Source: Phycisphaeraceae bacterium (GTDB lineage Bacteria > Planctomycetota > Phycisphaerae > Phycisphaerales > UBA1924). Taken from it: DNA of 64,000 nt. This document shows positions 54,404-63,229 of this stretch, piece by piece; the first letter of the stretch is position 1, and every line of letters starts with the position of its first letter. The stretch is taken from the NCBI GenBank assembly GCA_019636655.1, contig JAHBXB010000004.1:62001-126000 (forward strand). Reading direction: 5' to 3'. The position numbers and the translations under genes are program-made. Below the pieces are notes generated by a model that saw only the letters and a program-made list of their open reading frames with translations, made no database searches and had not been told where the DNA came from.

Positions 54404-56077
54404 ATGACCGCGATACCAGGCAGTACCGGAAATCTCGCCCCGATTCACAATCCTCCACCCGCTCCTCCGGGGATCGGGCGAACGCGCCTCAGGCTCGTGC
54501 CCGCGCGGGAGGGGGTGCTTCCCCGCACCGGCGTGCTGCTGGTCGGAACCGAGGCGACCATTGCCAGCCTCAGGCTGCAGTTGGGGCATCTTGATCCCGA
54601 GCCGGTTGTTGCCGGCTGCGTCCCGATCGGGGTGGATGGCCACACTGAGATCGCGGGCCTGCCCGCGCTTGGCCGCCTCGAGGACCTGCCGTCGATCCAT
54701 GCCCGCTACCGCCTCACCGTGGCGCTCATCTGTCTGCCCGGGATGACCCAAGAACTGGAAACCCGGCTCCGAGGTGTCTTCCGGACCATCGGGGTTGACA
54801 TCAAGGTGGTCCCGGCGCTGGAAGAGATCCTCCGGGCCGCCGGACCCCGCGCAGTTGCGGATGGGGGGGGACCGGGGGAGGGGGGGGGGCCCCCTGGGGC
54901 TGCCACGACGGACCGGGCCCGGAGGTACCGCCCGCCTCCTCCGTTGGACCTGGCGAAACTGGTCGGCCGCGAGCCCTATGGGCTGGATGAGCAATCGGTC
55001 CGCCGCACCCTGGCCGGAAAGCGGATCCTTATTACGGGCGCGGGCGGCAGCATCGGGTCCCACTTGGCCCGAGTGGCCGCGGCCTTCGAACCCTCTCAAC
55101 TGGTTCTGATGGAACGGGCGGAGAACGCCCTCTTCGAGATTGACCGGACGATGGGGGAGCGGCACCCCAATGTGCCCCGACGGGCGGTGCTCCACGATGT
55201 GGTCGATGAGGCCGGCACCCGCCGGCTGCTCAGCGAGATCCGTCCCGAAGTGGTCTTCCACGCGGCCGCCCACAAGCACGTCCCCCTGATGGAGGACCAC
55301 CCGGGTCACGCCGTCACCAACAACCTGTTCGGCACCAAGTCCATCGCCGACGCCGCGGCCGAGGTCGGGACCGAGCGGTTCGTCATGATCTCCTCAGACA
55401 AGGCGGTCAACCCGCGGTCGGTGATGGGGGCGACCAAGCGCCTTGCGGAGATCTATGTCCGTTCCCTTGCCGCCGGTCGCGCAGGCCCGAAGCCAACCGG
55501 ACGGTTCAGTATGGTCCGGTTCGGCAATGTCCTGGGTTCGGCGTGCAGCGTTCTCAACATCTGGGCGACCCAGCTTGCCGAGGGCGGACCGCTGACCGTG
55601 ACCGATCCGCGGATGACCCGCTACTTTATGACCATCCCCGAGGCGGCGACGCTGGTCATCCAGTCCGCGGCGATCGACCACGATCCCCTCCTCGCCCCTG
55701 TGTACGTCCTGGACATGGGAGCCCCAATCAGCATCGTCGATCTCGCCAGACGGTACATCCGGGCGTCGGGTCTCGTTCCACAAGTGCATGGAGATTCGGA
55801 GGTTACAGATCCAGGCGAAGTCGTGGAAGTCGTCTTCACAGGCACGCGCCCGGGCGAGAAACTCCATGAAGAACTCGCCTACGCCGCCGAGGCCCTGCAG
55901 CGAACGCAGTACCCCGGGATCAACACGTGGGCCGGACCGGCGCCCGAGGCCTCCGGGGGACTCGATGCGGATTCGGCGATGATCGATGAGTTATCAGCCG
56001 TCCGGACCTGCTCTGACCGGGCCGAAGTGCTCGCCGCGATCCGCCGGTACATTCCCGGACTCCCGGGCGGCCAGTAA
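54404..56077 (+). CDS. CapD/PglF-like nucleotide-sugar dehydratase without membrane helices
   Basis: A 557-residue protein. An N-terminal CoA-binding-type Rossmann domain (residues 43-150) and a linker (151-185) precede the catalytic SDR domain: TGAGGSIG (211-218), FHAAAHKHVPLMEDHP, SSDKAVNP (330-337) and MGATKRLAE (341-349) with Lys345. The SDK...M...K pattern matches the PglF/FlaA1-long class, UDP-GlcNAc 4,6-dehydratases in polysaccharide synthesis. Family members usually have four N-terminal helices; they are absent here. The linker is coded by G8, G5 and G10 tracts (about 54863-54889). Confidence 0.85.
   Translation: MTAIPGSTGNLAPIHNPPPAPPGIGRTRLRLVPAREGVLPRTGVLLVGTEATIASLRLQLGHLDPEPVVAGCVPIGVDGHTEIAGLPALGRLEDLPSIHARYRLTVALICLPGMTQELETRLRGVFRTIGVDIKVVPALEEILRAAGPRAVADGGGPGEGGGPPGAATTDRARRYRPPPPLDLAKLVGREPYGLDEQSVRRTLAGKRILITGAGGSIGSHLARVAAAFEPSQLVLMERAENALFEIDRTMGERHPNVPRRAVLHDVVDEAGTRRLLSEIRPEVVFHAAAHKHVPLMEDHPGHAVTNNLFGTKSIADAAAEVGTERFVMISSDKAVNPRSVMGATKRLAEIYVRSLAAGRAGPKPTGRFSMVRFGNVLGSACSVLNIWATQLAEGGPLTVTDPRMTRYFMTIPEAATLVIQSAAIDHDPLLAPVYVLDMGAPISIVDLARRYIRASGLVPQVHGDSEVTDPGEVVEVVFTGTRPGEKLHEELAYAAEALQRTQYPGINTWAGPAPEASGGLDADSAMIDELSAVRTCSDRAEVLAAIRRYIPGLPGGQ
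54863..54889 (+). repeat. G-rich mononucleotide tracts inside the dehydratase gene
   Basis: A run of G8, an ACC spacer, G5, one A and G10 lies within 30 bases in the linker of the CapD-like gene. The encoded residues are Gly/Pro only, so their length is tolerant of change if whole codons are added, but single-base slippage would shift the frame before the catalytic domain. Confidence 0.8.
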
Positions 56078-56254
56078 TGATAGGATTGTGTTTGGTTCTT
56101 GCAAGAGAACAGTGGGGAAGCGGTAGAATGTGCCGATCCATTCATGGAGCCTTAACCGTCTGAGTCAGGCGGTGAAAGTTCGAGCGGAGTCTCGGAGCCG
56201 GCGCCCAGGAAGGCGACGGTGTGGGTGGGGTGGCTCGTGAGGAGAACACGCGGC

Positions 56255-56605
56255 ATGGACACGAACGGCAGGCAGCGGGTGCTGAACGAGGCGATCGAGG
56301 CCCGGGCACGTGCAGAGTCGTTGCTGTTGGATCTGGCCAAGTCCCGGTCCGAGTGTGAGGAGTTGCTCCGGAAGTCGGGCCGGACCGACGCCGTCAAGAG
56401 CGTGACCGGCCAGTCTGCGATCGACCGGGCGATTGATGAGGCCCGGCGGACGATGGACGTGCTGGAGCGGCAGATCAGCGAACTCCGGGGGGAGATGGCC
56501 ATGGCGGGTGAGTTCGGGGCCGGGGACATGCGCGATGTCGTGGCGGCGGTCGAGGTCACGGTTGGCCGGTTTCGCCCAGCCGACCTGTACCGCGCCGGAG
56601 CCTGA
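56255..56605 (+). CDS. Small coiled-coil protein
   Basis: A 116-residue protein. The ATG at 56255 follows GAGGAGA at a 9-base distance. The sequence is highly helical and charged with a heptad-type run (NEAIEARARAESLLLDLAKS, RRTMDVLERQISELRGEM), so it is a likely dimeric coiled coil. No function is recognised. A hairpin terminator at 56642-56661 follows. The gene begins 178 bases after the dehydratase stop. Confidence 0.55.
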   Translation: MDTNGRQRVLNEAIEARARAESLLLDLAKSRSECEELLRKSGRTDAVKSVTGQSAIDRAIDEARRTMDVLERQISELRGEMAMAGEFGAGDMRDVVAAVEVTVGRFRPADLYRAGA

Positions 56606-56641
56606 CCTCGGAGATTGATGATCGATGGGGTGTACCAACCG

Positions 56642-56661
56642 GACCGGCCCTCGGGCCGGTC
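56642..56661 (+). terminator. Hairpin downstream of the coiled-coil gene
   Basis: GACCGGCCC and GGGCCGGTC pair over nine bases with a two-base loop, followed by TATTCGTT. It probably ends the 56255-56605 transcript before dut. Confidence 0.5.
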
Positions 56662-56716
56662 TATTCGTTGACCCGGTCACAGTCTGATCGTCTACGCGTT
56701 GTCCTAGGCTGGGGGC

Positions 56717-57232
56717 ATGAACGACTCCATCAACCATGTGGCCCCGGCAGCGACCTTGCGGATCAAGCGGATCTCAGATCGAGCGACGCTTCCTGCGTAC
56801 CACTCAGCCCTCGCGGCGGGGATGGACTTGGCCGCGTGCCTGTCCGCCGAGGAGGAGGCGGCAGGTGGGATCGTGCTGACGCCAGTCGCCGCGGGAGGAC
56901 GACCGGTCCTCATCCGATGCGGATTCGCCATGGCTCTGCCGGGGGGGTTCGAAGCCCAGGTCCGGCCCCGCTCGGGGCTCGCAACCAAGTTCGGGGTGAC
57001 GATGCCCAACGCGCCCGGAACGATCGATGCGGACTACCGGGGAGAGGTGATGGTTCCCTTGATCAACCTGGGTCCGGCGGAGTTCGTGGTCGGGCACGGT
57101 GTCCGGATCGCTCAGATGGTGATTGCACGGGTCGAGCACGCGCGGATCGCCGAGGTTGACGAACTTGAAGTGACCGTGCGCGGCGCGGGAGGGTTTGGCA
57201 GCACGGGACTTGTGAGCGCAGGACAAGGCTAG
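56717..57232 (+). CDS. dut: dUTP diphosphatase
   Basis: A 171-residue trimeric-type dUTPase that hydrolyses dUTP to dUMP and pyrophosphate. All five family motifs are present: [38 protein letters not shown] and the C-terminal [10 protein letters not shown]. It is slightly longer than the usual ~150 residues because of a loop containing EEEAAGG near residue 47. It stands alone as a unit on the plus strand. Confidence 0.95.
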   Translation: MNDSINHVAPAATLRIKRISDRATLPAYHSALAAGMDLAACLSAEEEAAGGIVLTPVAAGGRPVLIRCGFAMALPGGFEAQVRPRSGLATKFGVTMPNAPGTIDADYRGEVMVPLINLGPAEFVVGHGVRIAQMVIARVEHARIAEVDELEVTVRGAGGFGSTGLVSAGQG

Positions 57233-57435
57233 CGCGCGTCGATGTTCATGGCATGTTCGCGTGGAGCAGGAACCCTGGTTGCTCCAAGTGCCTCTGGTTA
57301 TTGACGTTGCAATCGTGGGTGACGATGGTAAGGTACAGAGAGCAGGGTGTGGGTCAAAGGGGGGCCGGACGCATTCGCGGCCGGCGGTGGTGAATCGTGC
57401 GCCCCATGGTGGGGTTCAACGGAGGAGCAAAAAGA

Positions 57436-60054
57436 ATGAAGAGCCGTTCTTGTGCTCGCGGGGCTGCCGCGGCTGCGATCATTGCGTCGGCGGCGGGCGT
57501 CGCCATGGCCGGACCGGACGTCATCGTCGGCGAGTTGCCGGATCTGCAGAACTACGGCGGATCGGGTGGCAAGCACGCATACGCGGTCGGGACCACCTCC
57601 TGCAATATCGGCGACCAGGTGCTCGACTGGTACTCCGGGACGAACCAGCACCCGGTGATCTCCCAGAACCTATACCGGCTGATGAACGGGCGGTTTGAAC
57701 AGATCGGCCAGGCTTGGCTCAAGCACGGCTTCTGCTCGCTGCAGGGGAACGTGTGCAACACGTGCAACGGCGACGGCAACGGCTGCAACGGGCTGGGCAC
57801 CAACTGCTCAGACCCGTACAGCTCGGGCCTGAACGGCACGCAGAGCGGCCTGGGCCCCAAGAGCGAGGTGAACGCGGCGACCGGGTTCTTCCCCTATCCG
57901 TGGATCAACAACGGCTCGGGTTCGGGGACGCTCTTCAAGCGGCTCCAGGCGAACGACTCCGACCTCGGTCTCGCCGGCGCGCAGTACTTTGTTTCGAGCA
58001 TGTACGTGCAGCCGCAAGATGCGCTCGCGGGCAACGACAACAACAACGAGTCGTACCGGCAGGTGACCATCGGCGGCGCGCCCAACTACACGATGTCGCT
58101 GACCGGCGCCACCCAGCGCATGAAGCCGGGCATCCAGGCCTGGAAGGACATGGACGCCTCGGTCACGCTGACGAACGTGGACATCGCGGGCGACGGTCGC
58201 TTCATCATCGGCAGCAAGGCGACCAGCCTGGGCGGCGGCCAGTACCGGTACGAGTACGCCGTGATGAACCTGAACTCCGACCGGAGCGGGCAGTCGTTCT
58301 CGATCCCGCTGCCGTCGGGGGCGGTGGTGTCGAACACCGGGTTCCACGACGTCGACTACCACTCGGGCGAGCCGTACTCGGGAACGGACTGGTCCCCCGC
58401 GGTGACCTCGTCGGCGATCACCTGGTCCACCCAGACGTTCGCCCAGAACGCCAACGCCAACGCGCTGCGCTGGGACACGATCTACAACTTCCGCTTCGAC
58501 TGCAACGTTGCGCCGGGCAGCGGCGGGGCGACGATCGGCCTGTTCAAGTCCGGGAGCCCCGCGTCGGGCGCAGGTCTGGCGATTATCCCCGGCGGCGGCC
58601 CTCTGCCTCCTCCGTCGAATGACAACTGCGCAAACAACCTCACGGTCAGCAACGGCACCACGTCGTTCGATACCACGGCCGCGACGACGGACGGCCCGGC
58701 CGAGACTCTGTGCAATGTCTCGAGCAGCGACCAGATCGGCCAGGACATCTGGTTCAAGTACGTCGCCACTGGTACCGGCAGCACGACGTTCAGCCTGTGC
58801 GGCTCCTCGTACGACACGCGCATTGCGATCTACGCCGGCGCATCGTGCCCGGCCGGGGTGAACACGGCGATCGCCTGCAACGACGACAGCAACACGTGCG
58901 GTACCAACTCGCTGCAGTCCAACCTCGTGGTCGCGACCACGGCCGGCCAGACGTACCTGATCCGCGTCGGCGGCTACCAGGCCCTGTTCGGGGCCGGCAC
59001 ACTGACCATTACCGCCCCGACCGGCGGCGGCGGCGGCCCGGTAAACAATGACTGCGCCAACGCAACCACAATCGCGTACCCGAGCACCACCGCGTTCTCC
59101 ACGGCGGGCGCCACCACTGACGGGCCGGCCGAGAGCGGGTGTGGGTTCTGCTGCAACGACAACCAGATCGGCTCGGACATCTGGTACCGCATCACGCCCT
59201 GCGCCTCGGGGACCGTCACGGTCAGCACCTGCGGCGCCAGCTACGACACCAAGCTGGGCATCTATCCTAACTCCTGTCCCGTCTCCAGCGGCACGCAGAT
59301 CGCGTGCAACGATGACAACGGCCCCAGTTGCCAGACCACCCGTGCATCGGTCAGTTTCACGGCCGTCGCAGGGACGACCTACCTGATCCGTGTCGGCGGC
59401 TACAACGCCGCGACCGGTACGGGCAACCTCGTGATCACCGGTCCCACGTGCCCGGTAGCGCCGACGAACAATGACTGCGCCAACAGGATTGGGCTTGGCC
59501 TGGGCACGCAGGCGTTCAGCACGGCCAACGCGACGACCGACGGGCCGTCGACTTTCTGCGGCCAGATCGGCCAGGACATCTGGTACAACCACCCGGCCCA
59601 GTGCACCGGCCAGCTCACGCTGAGCCTCTGCACCCCGGCGCCGTCGTTCAACACCGTGATGGCCGTGTACGCCAACGCCGGCTGCACGAATCTCGCCACC
59701 AGACTGATCACCTGCAACGACAACGCCGGCGGTGCCTGCCCGTCGGGCGCTTCGCAGATCAAGATCAACATCGTCCAGGGCCGGAACTACACGATCCGTA
59801 TCGGCGGCGTGGGCTCAGCGACGGGGACGGGCACGATCACCGCATCGTGCGTGGCGCACTGCCGTGCCGATTGGGACGGGAACGGCGTGATCGACCCGGC
59901 GGACATCGCCGTGTACATCAACGACTGGTCCGGTTCGGTGGGCGCCGGCACGCTGCTGGGCGACTTTGACAACACCGGCACGGTCGATCCGTCCGACATC
60001 GCCCAGTTCATCAGCCAGTGGCTGGCGGACCTGCAGTCCGGCAACTGCTCCTGA
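57436..60054 (+). CDS. Secreted repeat protein with dockerin-like C-terminus
   Basis: An 872-residue secreted protein. The ATG at 57436 has GGAGGAG upstream and begins a signal peptide (MKSRSCARGAAAAAII ... AMA, cleaved near 25). The N-terminal part is Gly/Asn/Ser-rich with a cysteine cluster (CNTCNGDGNGC). Three repeats of ~140 residues follow at about 394-533, 536-674 and 677-808; each has NDNCAN or NNDCAN, an IGQDIWF-type strand, SYDTRIAIYA and a final LIRVGGY. The end carries two EF-hand-like loops (DWDGNGVIDPADIA and DFDNTGTVDPSDIA), a dockerin type I-like pattern. Function unknown; possibly an adhesin or sorted surface protein. Confidence 0.8.
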   Translation: MKSRSCARGAAAAAIIASAAGVAMAGPDVIVGELPDLQNYGGSGGKHAYAVGTTSCNIGDQVLDWYSGTNQHPVISQNLYRLMNGRFEQIGQAWLKHGFCSLQGNVCNTCNGDGNGCNGLGTNCSDPYSSGLNGTQSGLGPKSEVNAATGFFPYPWINNGSGSGTLFKRLQANDSDLGLAGAQYFVSSMYVQPQDALAGNDNNNESYRQVTIGGAPNYTMSLTGATQRMKPGIQAWKDMDASVTLTNVDIAGDGRFIIGSKATSLGGGQYRYEYAVMNLNSDRSGQSFSIPLPSGAVVSNTGFHDVDYHSGEPYSGTDWSPAVTSSAITWSTQTFAQNANANALRWDTIYNFRFDCNVAPGSGGATIGLFKSGSPASGAGLAIIPGGGPLPPPSNDNCANNLTVSNGTTSFDTTAATTDGPAETLCNVSSSDQIGQDIWFKYVATGTGSTTFSLCGSSYDTRIAIYAGASCPAGVNTAIACNDDSNTCGTNSLQSNLVVATTAGQTYLIRVGGYQALFGAGTLTITAPTGGGGGPVNNDCANATTIAYPSTTAFSTAGATTDGPAESGCGFCCNDNQIGSDIWYRITPCASGTVTVSTCGASYDTKLGIYPNSCPVSSGTQIACNDDNGPSCQTTRASVSFTAVAGTTYLIRVGGYNAATGTGNLVITGPTCPVAPTNNDCANRIGLGLGTQAFSTANATTDGPSTFCGQIGQDIWYNHPAQCTGQLTLSLCTPAPSFNTVMAVYANAGCTNLATRLITCNDNAGGACPSGASQIKINIVQGRNYTIRIGGVGSATGTGTITASCVAHCRADWDGNGVIDPADIAVYINDWSGSVGAGTLLGDFDNTGTVDPSDIAQFISQWLADLQSGNCS

Positions 60055-60083
60055 TCGATCCAGAGCGTTGCAGCAACGAAGTC

Positions 60084-60120
60084 GCCGGCGCGGCCCCGAG
60101 GCCGCGCCGGCTTTCGTTTT
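60084..60120 (+). terminator. Rho-independent terminator of the secreted repeat protein
   Basis: GCCGGCGCGGCC and GGCCGCGCCGGC form a 12-bp stem with a CCGA loop (60084-60111), followed by TTTCGTTTT. It lies 30 bases after the stop. Confidence 0.9.
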
Positions 60121-60170
60121 GGGCTTCACCACGACCGGCGCCCGCTGCTCTGGACCTACAGTGGCAGTCC

Positions 60171-60383
60171 ATGGATTGGACCATCGTCATCGGAGTGATC
60201 GTCGCCGTGCTGCTGATCGGCAGCGGCATGGCCGTGCTGTGGTGGAAGATCGCGGCGAGGATGGCCCCGTACAAAGATGAAAGCCCGGCACGCGGCAGGA
60301 AGACTGCCGCGGGTTCGGGTGACGAAGAGGTCGTGGTCATCCGTCGCAGCGGCGATGCGGCCCCGCACGAGAAGGGCCCCTAG
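60171..60383 (+). CDS. Small single-pass membrane protein
   Basis: A 70-residue protein with one helix near the start (VIGVIVAVLLIGSGMAVLWW) and a charged cytoplasmic tail (KDESPARGRKTAAGSGDEE). No clear ribosome site is seen before the ATG at 60171. It ends 19 bases before the truA start and may be co-transcribed with it. Not recognised; could be a small regulator or an over-called ORF. Confidence 0.45.
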   Translation: MDWTIVIGVIVAVLLIGSGMAVLWWKIAARMAPYKDESPARGRKTAAGSGDEEVVVIRRSGDAAPHEKGP

Positions 60384-60402
60384 GCCGCGTACGCTCACCG
60401 GC

Positions 60403-61410
60403 GTGAGCCACCCGAACGATCAGCACGAGCCTGCCGACTCGGGAGCGGATCCCGCCTCGATCCACTCCGCGCCCGGCGAGGCGGCGGCCACATCCACGCC
60501 GACCCGGTACCGGCTGCGGGTGGCCTACGAGGGGACCGAGTTCTGCGGCTGGCAGCGGCAGGCCGTGGCCAACCCGCATCACCCGCACGCGCGGGTCGAT
60601 GAGCCTTCGGAGTCCGGCGGGACCGACGATGCCGGGCCTGATCTGGCCCCGCCAACAACCGGCGAGAGCGAACCGGCGAAACCGGAACTCAGGACCGTGC
60701 AGGGCGTCCTCCAGCGGGCGGTCCGCGAGGTGGTCCGCGAGCCTGTGGTCATCCTCGGATCGAGCCGGACCGACTCGGGCGTCCACGCCCGCGGGCAGGT
60801 CGCGGCGTTTACGGCGGGGCTGACCGGGGAACGCGGGCGCGGCTGGCCGGCCGATCGAGGCACGGAGCCGCTGGTGCGGGCGATCAACTCGAGGCTGCCG
60901 CCGGATGTCGTCGTCGTTGGGGCGGACATCGTGCCCGCGGGCTTCGATCCGATCGGGGACTGCACCGCGAAGGGGTACACCTACTCGATGCTGGTTTCGC
61001 CGAACCGTCCGCTGTGGGAGCGGCGGTGGGTGCACCACGTCTGGGCGCCGCTGGATGTCGGGCGGATGCAGGAGGCCGCCGCGGTGCTCGTGGGCGAGCA
61101 CGACTTTGCTGGCTTCGCCGCGGCGGGCCACGGGCGCAAGACAACGGTGCGGCGGGTCTTCGACTGCTCTGTCCGGGAGACTCCTTCGCCGCTGCAGGCG
61201 CCGGGGGAGCAGCGGGTGGTGATCTCCATCAGTGGCAGCGGGTTCCTGTGGAACATGGTCAGGATCATCGCGGGGACGCTGCACGAGGTTGGACGGGGGA
61301 AGGTGGATGTGGCGCAGGTGCGCGAAGCGCTCGCCACCGGCGACCGGCGCAAGGCTGGGCCGACGCTGCCGGCGTGCGGGCTGTGCCTGGAGTGGGTGAA
61401 GTATGAGTAG
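60403..61410 (+). CDS. truA: tRNA pseudouridine(38-40) synthase
   Basis: A 335-residue TruA that makes pseudouridine in the tRNA anticodon stem-loop. The catalytic aspartate is Asp124 in SSRTDSGVHARGQ. Other motifs are AYEGTEFCGWQRQ, KGYTYSM and FLWNMVRIIAGTL. The start is GTG at 60403. An insertion of about 43 residues (roughly 54-96), Pro/Gly/Asp/His-rich, sits between the first strand and LRTVQGVLQ; it is absent from standard enzymes of 240-270 residues. The stop overlaps the next start by 8 bases. Confidence 0.9.
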   Translation: MSHPNDQHEPADSGADPASIHSAPGEAAATSTPTRYRLRVAYEGTEFCGWQRQAVANPHHPHARVDEPSESGGTDDAGPDLAPPTTGESEPAKPELRTVQGVLQRAVREVVREPVVILGSSRTDSGVHARGQVAAFTAGLTGERGRGWPADRGTEPLVRAINSRLPPDVVVVGADIVPAGFDPIGDCTAKGYTYSMLVSPNRPLWERRWVHHVWAPLDVGRMQEAAAVLVGEHDFAGFAAAGHGRKTTVRRVFDCSVRETPSPLQAPGEQRVVISISGSGFLWNMVRIIAGTLHEVGRGKVDVAQVREALATGDRRKAGPTLPACGLCLEWVKYE

Positions 61411-61891
61411 GGCCGCGCCGAGTGCTCTTGCTGTGTGCGCGATATGGATTGCGCTGATCGGCGTTGTGTATCTGCTTCGGTTGCGATACTCGGTGGTCTG
61501 GTCCGGACAACTGGCCGGCGCCTGCATCACGGTCATGGTGGCGGAGGGGACTCTCACCGTCGGGCGCTCCACTCAAGTTCTCGGAGGAGGTCCGCTGCCT
61601 GGCTGGATGCTCTATCCGCGGAGCGATGAACTCGGCTTTGCTGCGGGACCGTTTGGCTGGTGGTTCGAGGGGCACTTCTCGGTGCAGGACAGCAGGGTTG
61701 TCATTCCGCTGTGGGCGCTGGCAATACCGACCGTTCCCATCGTCGTGTGGGCCAACCGTCGGCTCGGGATCGCGCGCGGGGGTCGCTGCCGCTCCTGCGG
61801 CTACGACACGCAAGGCTTGCCGAGCGGCATCTGCCCGGAGTGCGGGCGGGCAGAGAGGTCGTTACCCTGCGGCGTCGATGCTACCTGCTGA
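61403..61891 (+). CDS. Membrane protein with C-terminal zinc ribbon
   Basis: A 162-residue protein with an N-terminal helix (about 7-25), an extracytoplasmic middle with GWWFEGHFSVQD, a second helix (about 103-118) and the ribbon CRSCGYDTQGLPSGICPECG. It is a shorter relative of the ribbon proteins at the left end of the window. The start overlaps truA by 8 bases, so it is probably translated from the truA transcript. A short tail with further cysteines (LPCGVDATC) follows the ribbon. Confidence 0.65.
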   Translation: MSRAAPSALAVCAIWIALIGVVYLLRLRYSVVWSGQLAGACITVMVAEGTLTVGRSTQVLGGGPLPGWMLYPRSDELGFAAGPFGWWFEGHFSVQDSRVVIPLWALAIPTVPIVVWANRRLGIARGGRCRSCGYDTQGLPSGICPECGRAERSLPCGVDATC

Positions 61892-61927
61892 TCCACGGAG
61901 CCTCCTGCAGCATCAACCGGTCCACAC

Positions 61928-63229
61928 GTGCGAATCCTCCACATCTCAACCCGGCTCATCCTCGGCGGTTCGCAGGAGAACACCGTCCTGTCGTGCGAGG
62001 GGCAGGCCCGTCTTGGGCACGAGGTGCACTTGGCGTTCGGCCCGATCTACGGGCCCGAGGGGTCGTTGCTGGCAAGGGTCGAGGGCTTCAACGCCCGCTG
62101 CACGCACGGGGCCGAGCGGACGTGCTTCGGCGAAGCATGCCGGCCGATCGGGATCCACGTCGTTTCGCACCTTGAGCGCGAGATCCGGCCGCGGGCCGAC
62201 CTCGCGTGCCACGGGGAACTCAAGCGGCTGGTCACGAGTCTTGGCCCTGATGTCGTGCACACGCACTCGAGCAAGGCCGGGATCCTCGGGCGGCTGTCTG
62301 CGTGGTCGGTGATGAAGTCCTCGGGCGCCGGGAAGCCGCTGGTCGTGCACACGATCCACGGGCCGCCGTTCCATCGCTATCAGTCGGCGATGAAGAACGC
62401 GATCTACATCGCGGCGGAGCGCTGGGCAGCGAGGCGGTGCCACGTGATCGTGAGCGTGGCGGACGCCATGACGGACCAGTTCCGAGCCGCGAAGATCGGT
62501 CGCGACGGGCAGTACGTCACGGTCTACTCAGGCATGGAGGTCGAGAAGTACCTCGACGCTGCGCCCGGGGAGGACCGCGAGTCGATGCGCCGCGAACTCG
62601 GGCTGCACCCGGCGGATCTCGTGCTGGGCACCGTGGCCCGCCTGGCCGAACTCAAGGGGCACGACGACCTGCTCGAGGCCCTCGGCGAGAAGCTCAAGCA
62701 GAACCCACGTTGGAAACTGCTGTGGGTGGGCAACGGATGGTGGCGCGACCGGCTGCTGAGCCGGGCCCGCGGTATGGGACTGGGAGTCGTCGAGCGCGAC
62801 CGAGGACAGACCGGGCCGGGGCAGGTGATCGTCACGGGCCTGGTCCCCAGCGAGCGGGTCCCGGCGATGATGCGGGCGATGGATGTGCTGGTGCACCCGA
62901 GTTATCGCGAGGGCCTGCCGCGGACCGTGCCGCAGGGGCTGCTGTGCGGCGTGCCGGTGGTCGCGTACGACGTCGACGGCACGGGCGAGATCTGCCGCGA
63001 CGACGAGACCGGGCTGCTGGTGGATTGCGGAGACATCGAGGGGCTGGAACTCGCGATCGACTGGATGGCCGAGCATCCGGACGAACGCGCCGCGCTCGCG
63101 GCCCGCGGGCGGGAAGAATGCCGGGTGAAGTTCTCTGCTGCGACCATGGTGGACGATCTGGAACTGGTCTATCGCGCGGGCCTCGAGGGGCGATCCGCGG
63201 CGGACGCGGTGAAGGGCGGCGCCGGATGA
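61928..63229 (+). CDS. Glycosyltransferase family 4 protein
   Basis: A 433-residue GT-B glycosyltransferase. The N-terminal half starts RILHISTRLILGGSQENTVL; the C-terminal donor-binding half contains LVHPSYREGLPRTVPQGLLC and CGVPVVAYDVDGTGEICRD. EGLP followed by a VPQGLL helix is the E-x7-E-like donor site. It probably adds a sugar in exopolysaccharide or lipopolysaccharide synthesis; the CapD-like gene at 54404 is consistent with this. GTG at 61928 is the start. The stop overlaps the next gene by ATGA. Confidence 0.85.
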   Translation: MRILHISTRLILGGSQENTVLSCEGQARLGHEVHLAFGPIYGPEGSLLARVEGFNARCTHGAERTCFGEACRPIGIHVVSHLEREIRPRADLACHGELKRLVTSLGPDVVHTHSSKAGILGRLSAWSVMKSSGAGKPLVVHTIHGPPFHRYQSAMKNAIYIAAERWAARRCHVIVSVADAMTDQFRAAKIGRDGQYVTVYSGMEVEKYLDAAPGEDRESMRRELGLHPADLVLGTVARLAELKGHDDLLEALGEKLKQNPRWKLLWVGNGWWRDRLLSRARGMGLGVVERDRGQTGPGQVIVTGLVPSERVPAMMRAMDVLVHPSYREGLPRTVPQGLLCGVPVVAYDVDGTGEICRDDETGLLVDCGDIEGLELAIDWMAEHPDERAALAARGREECRVKFSAATMVDDLELVYRAGLEGRSAADAVKGGAG

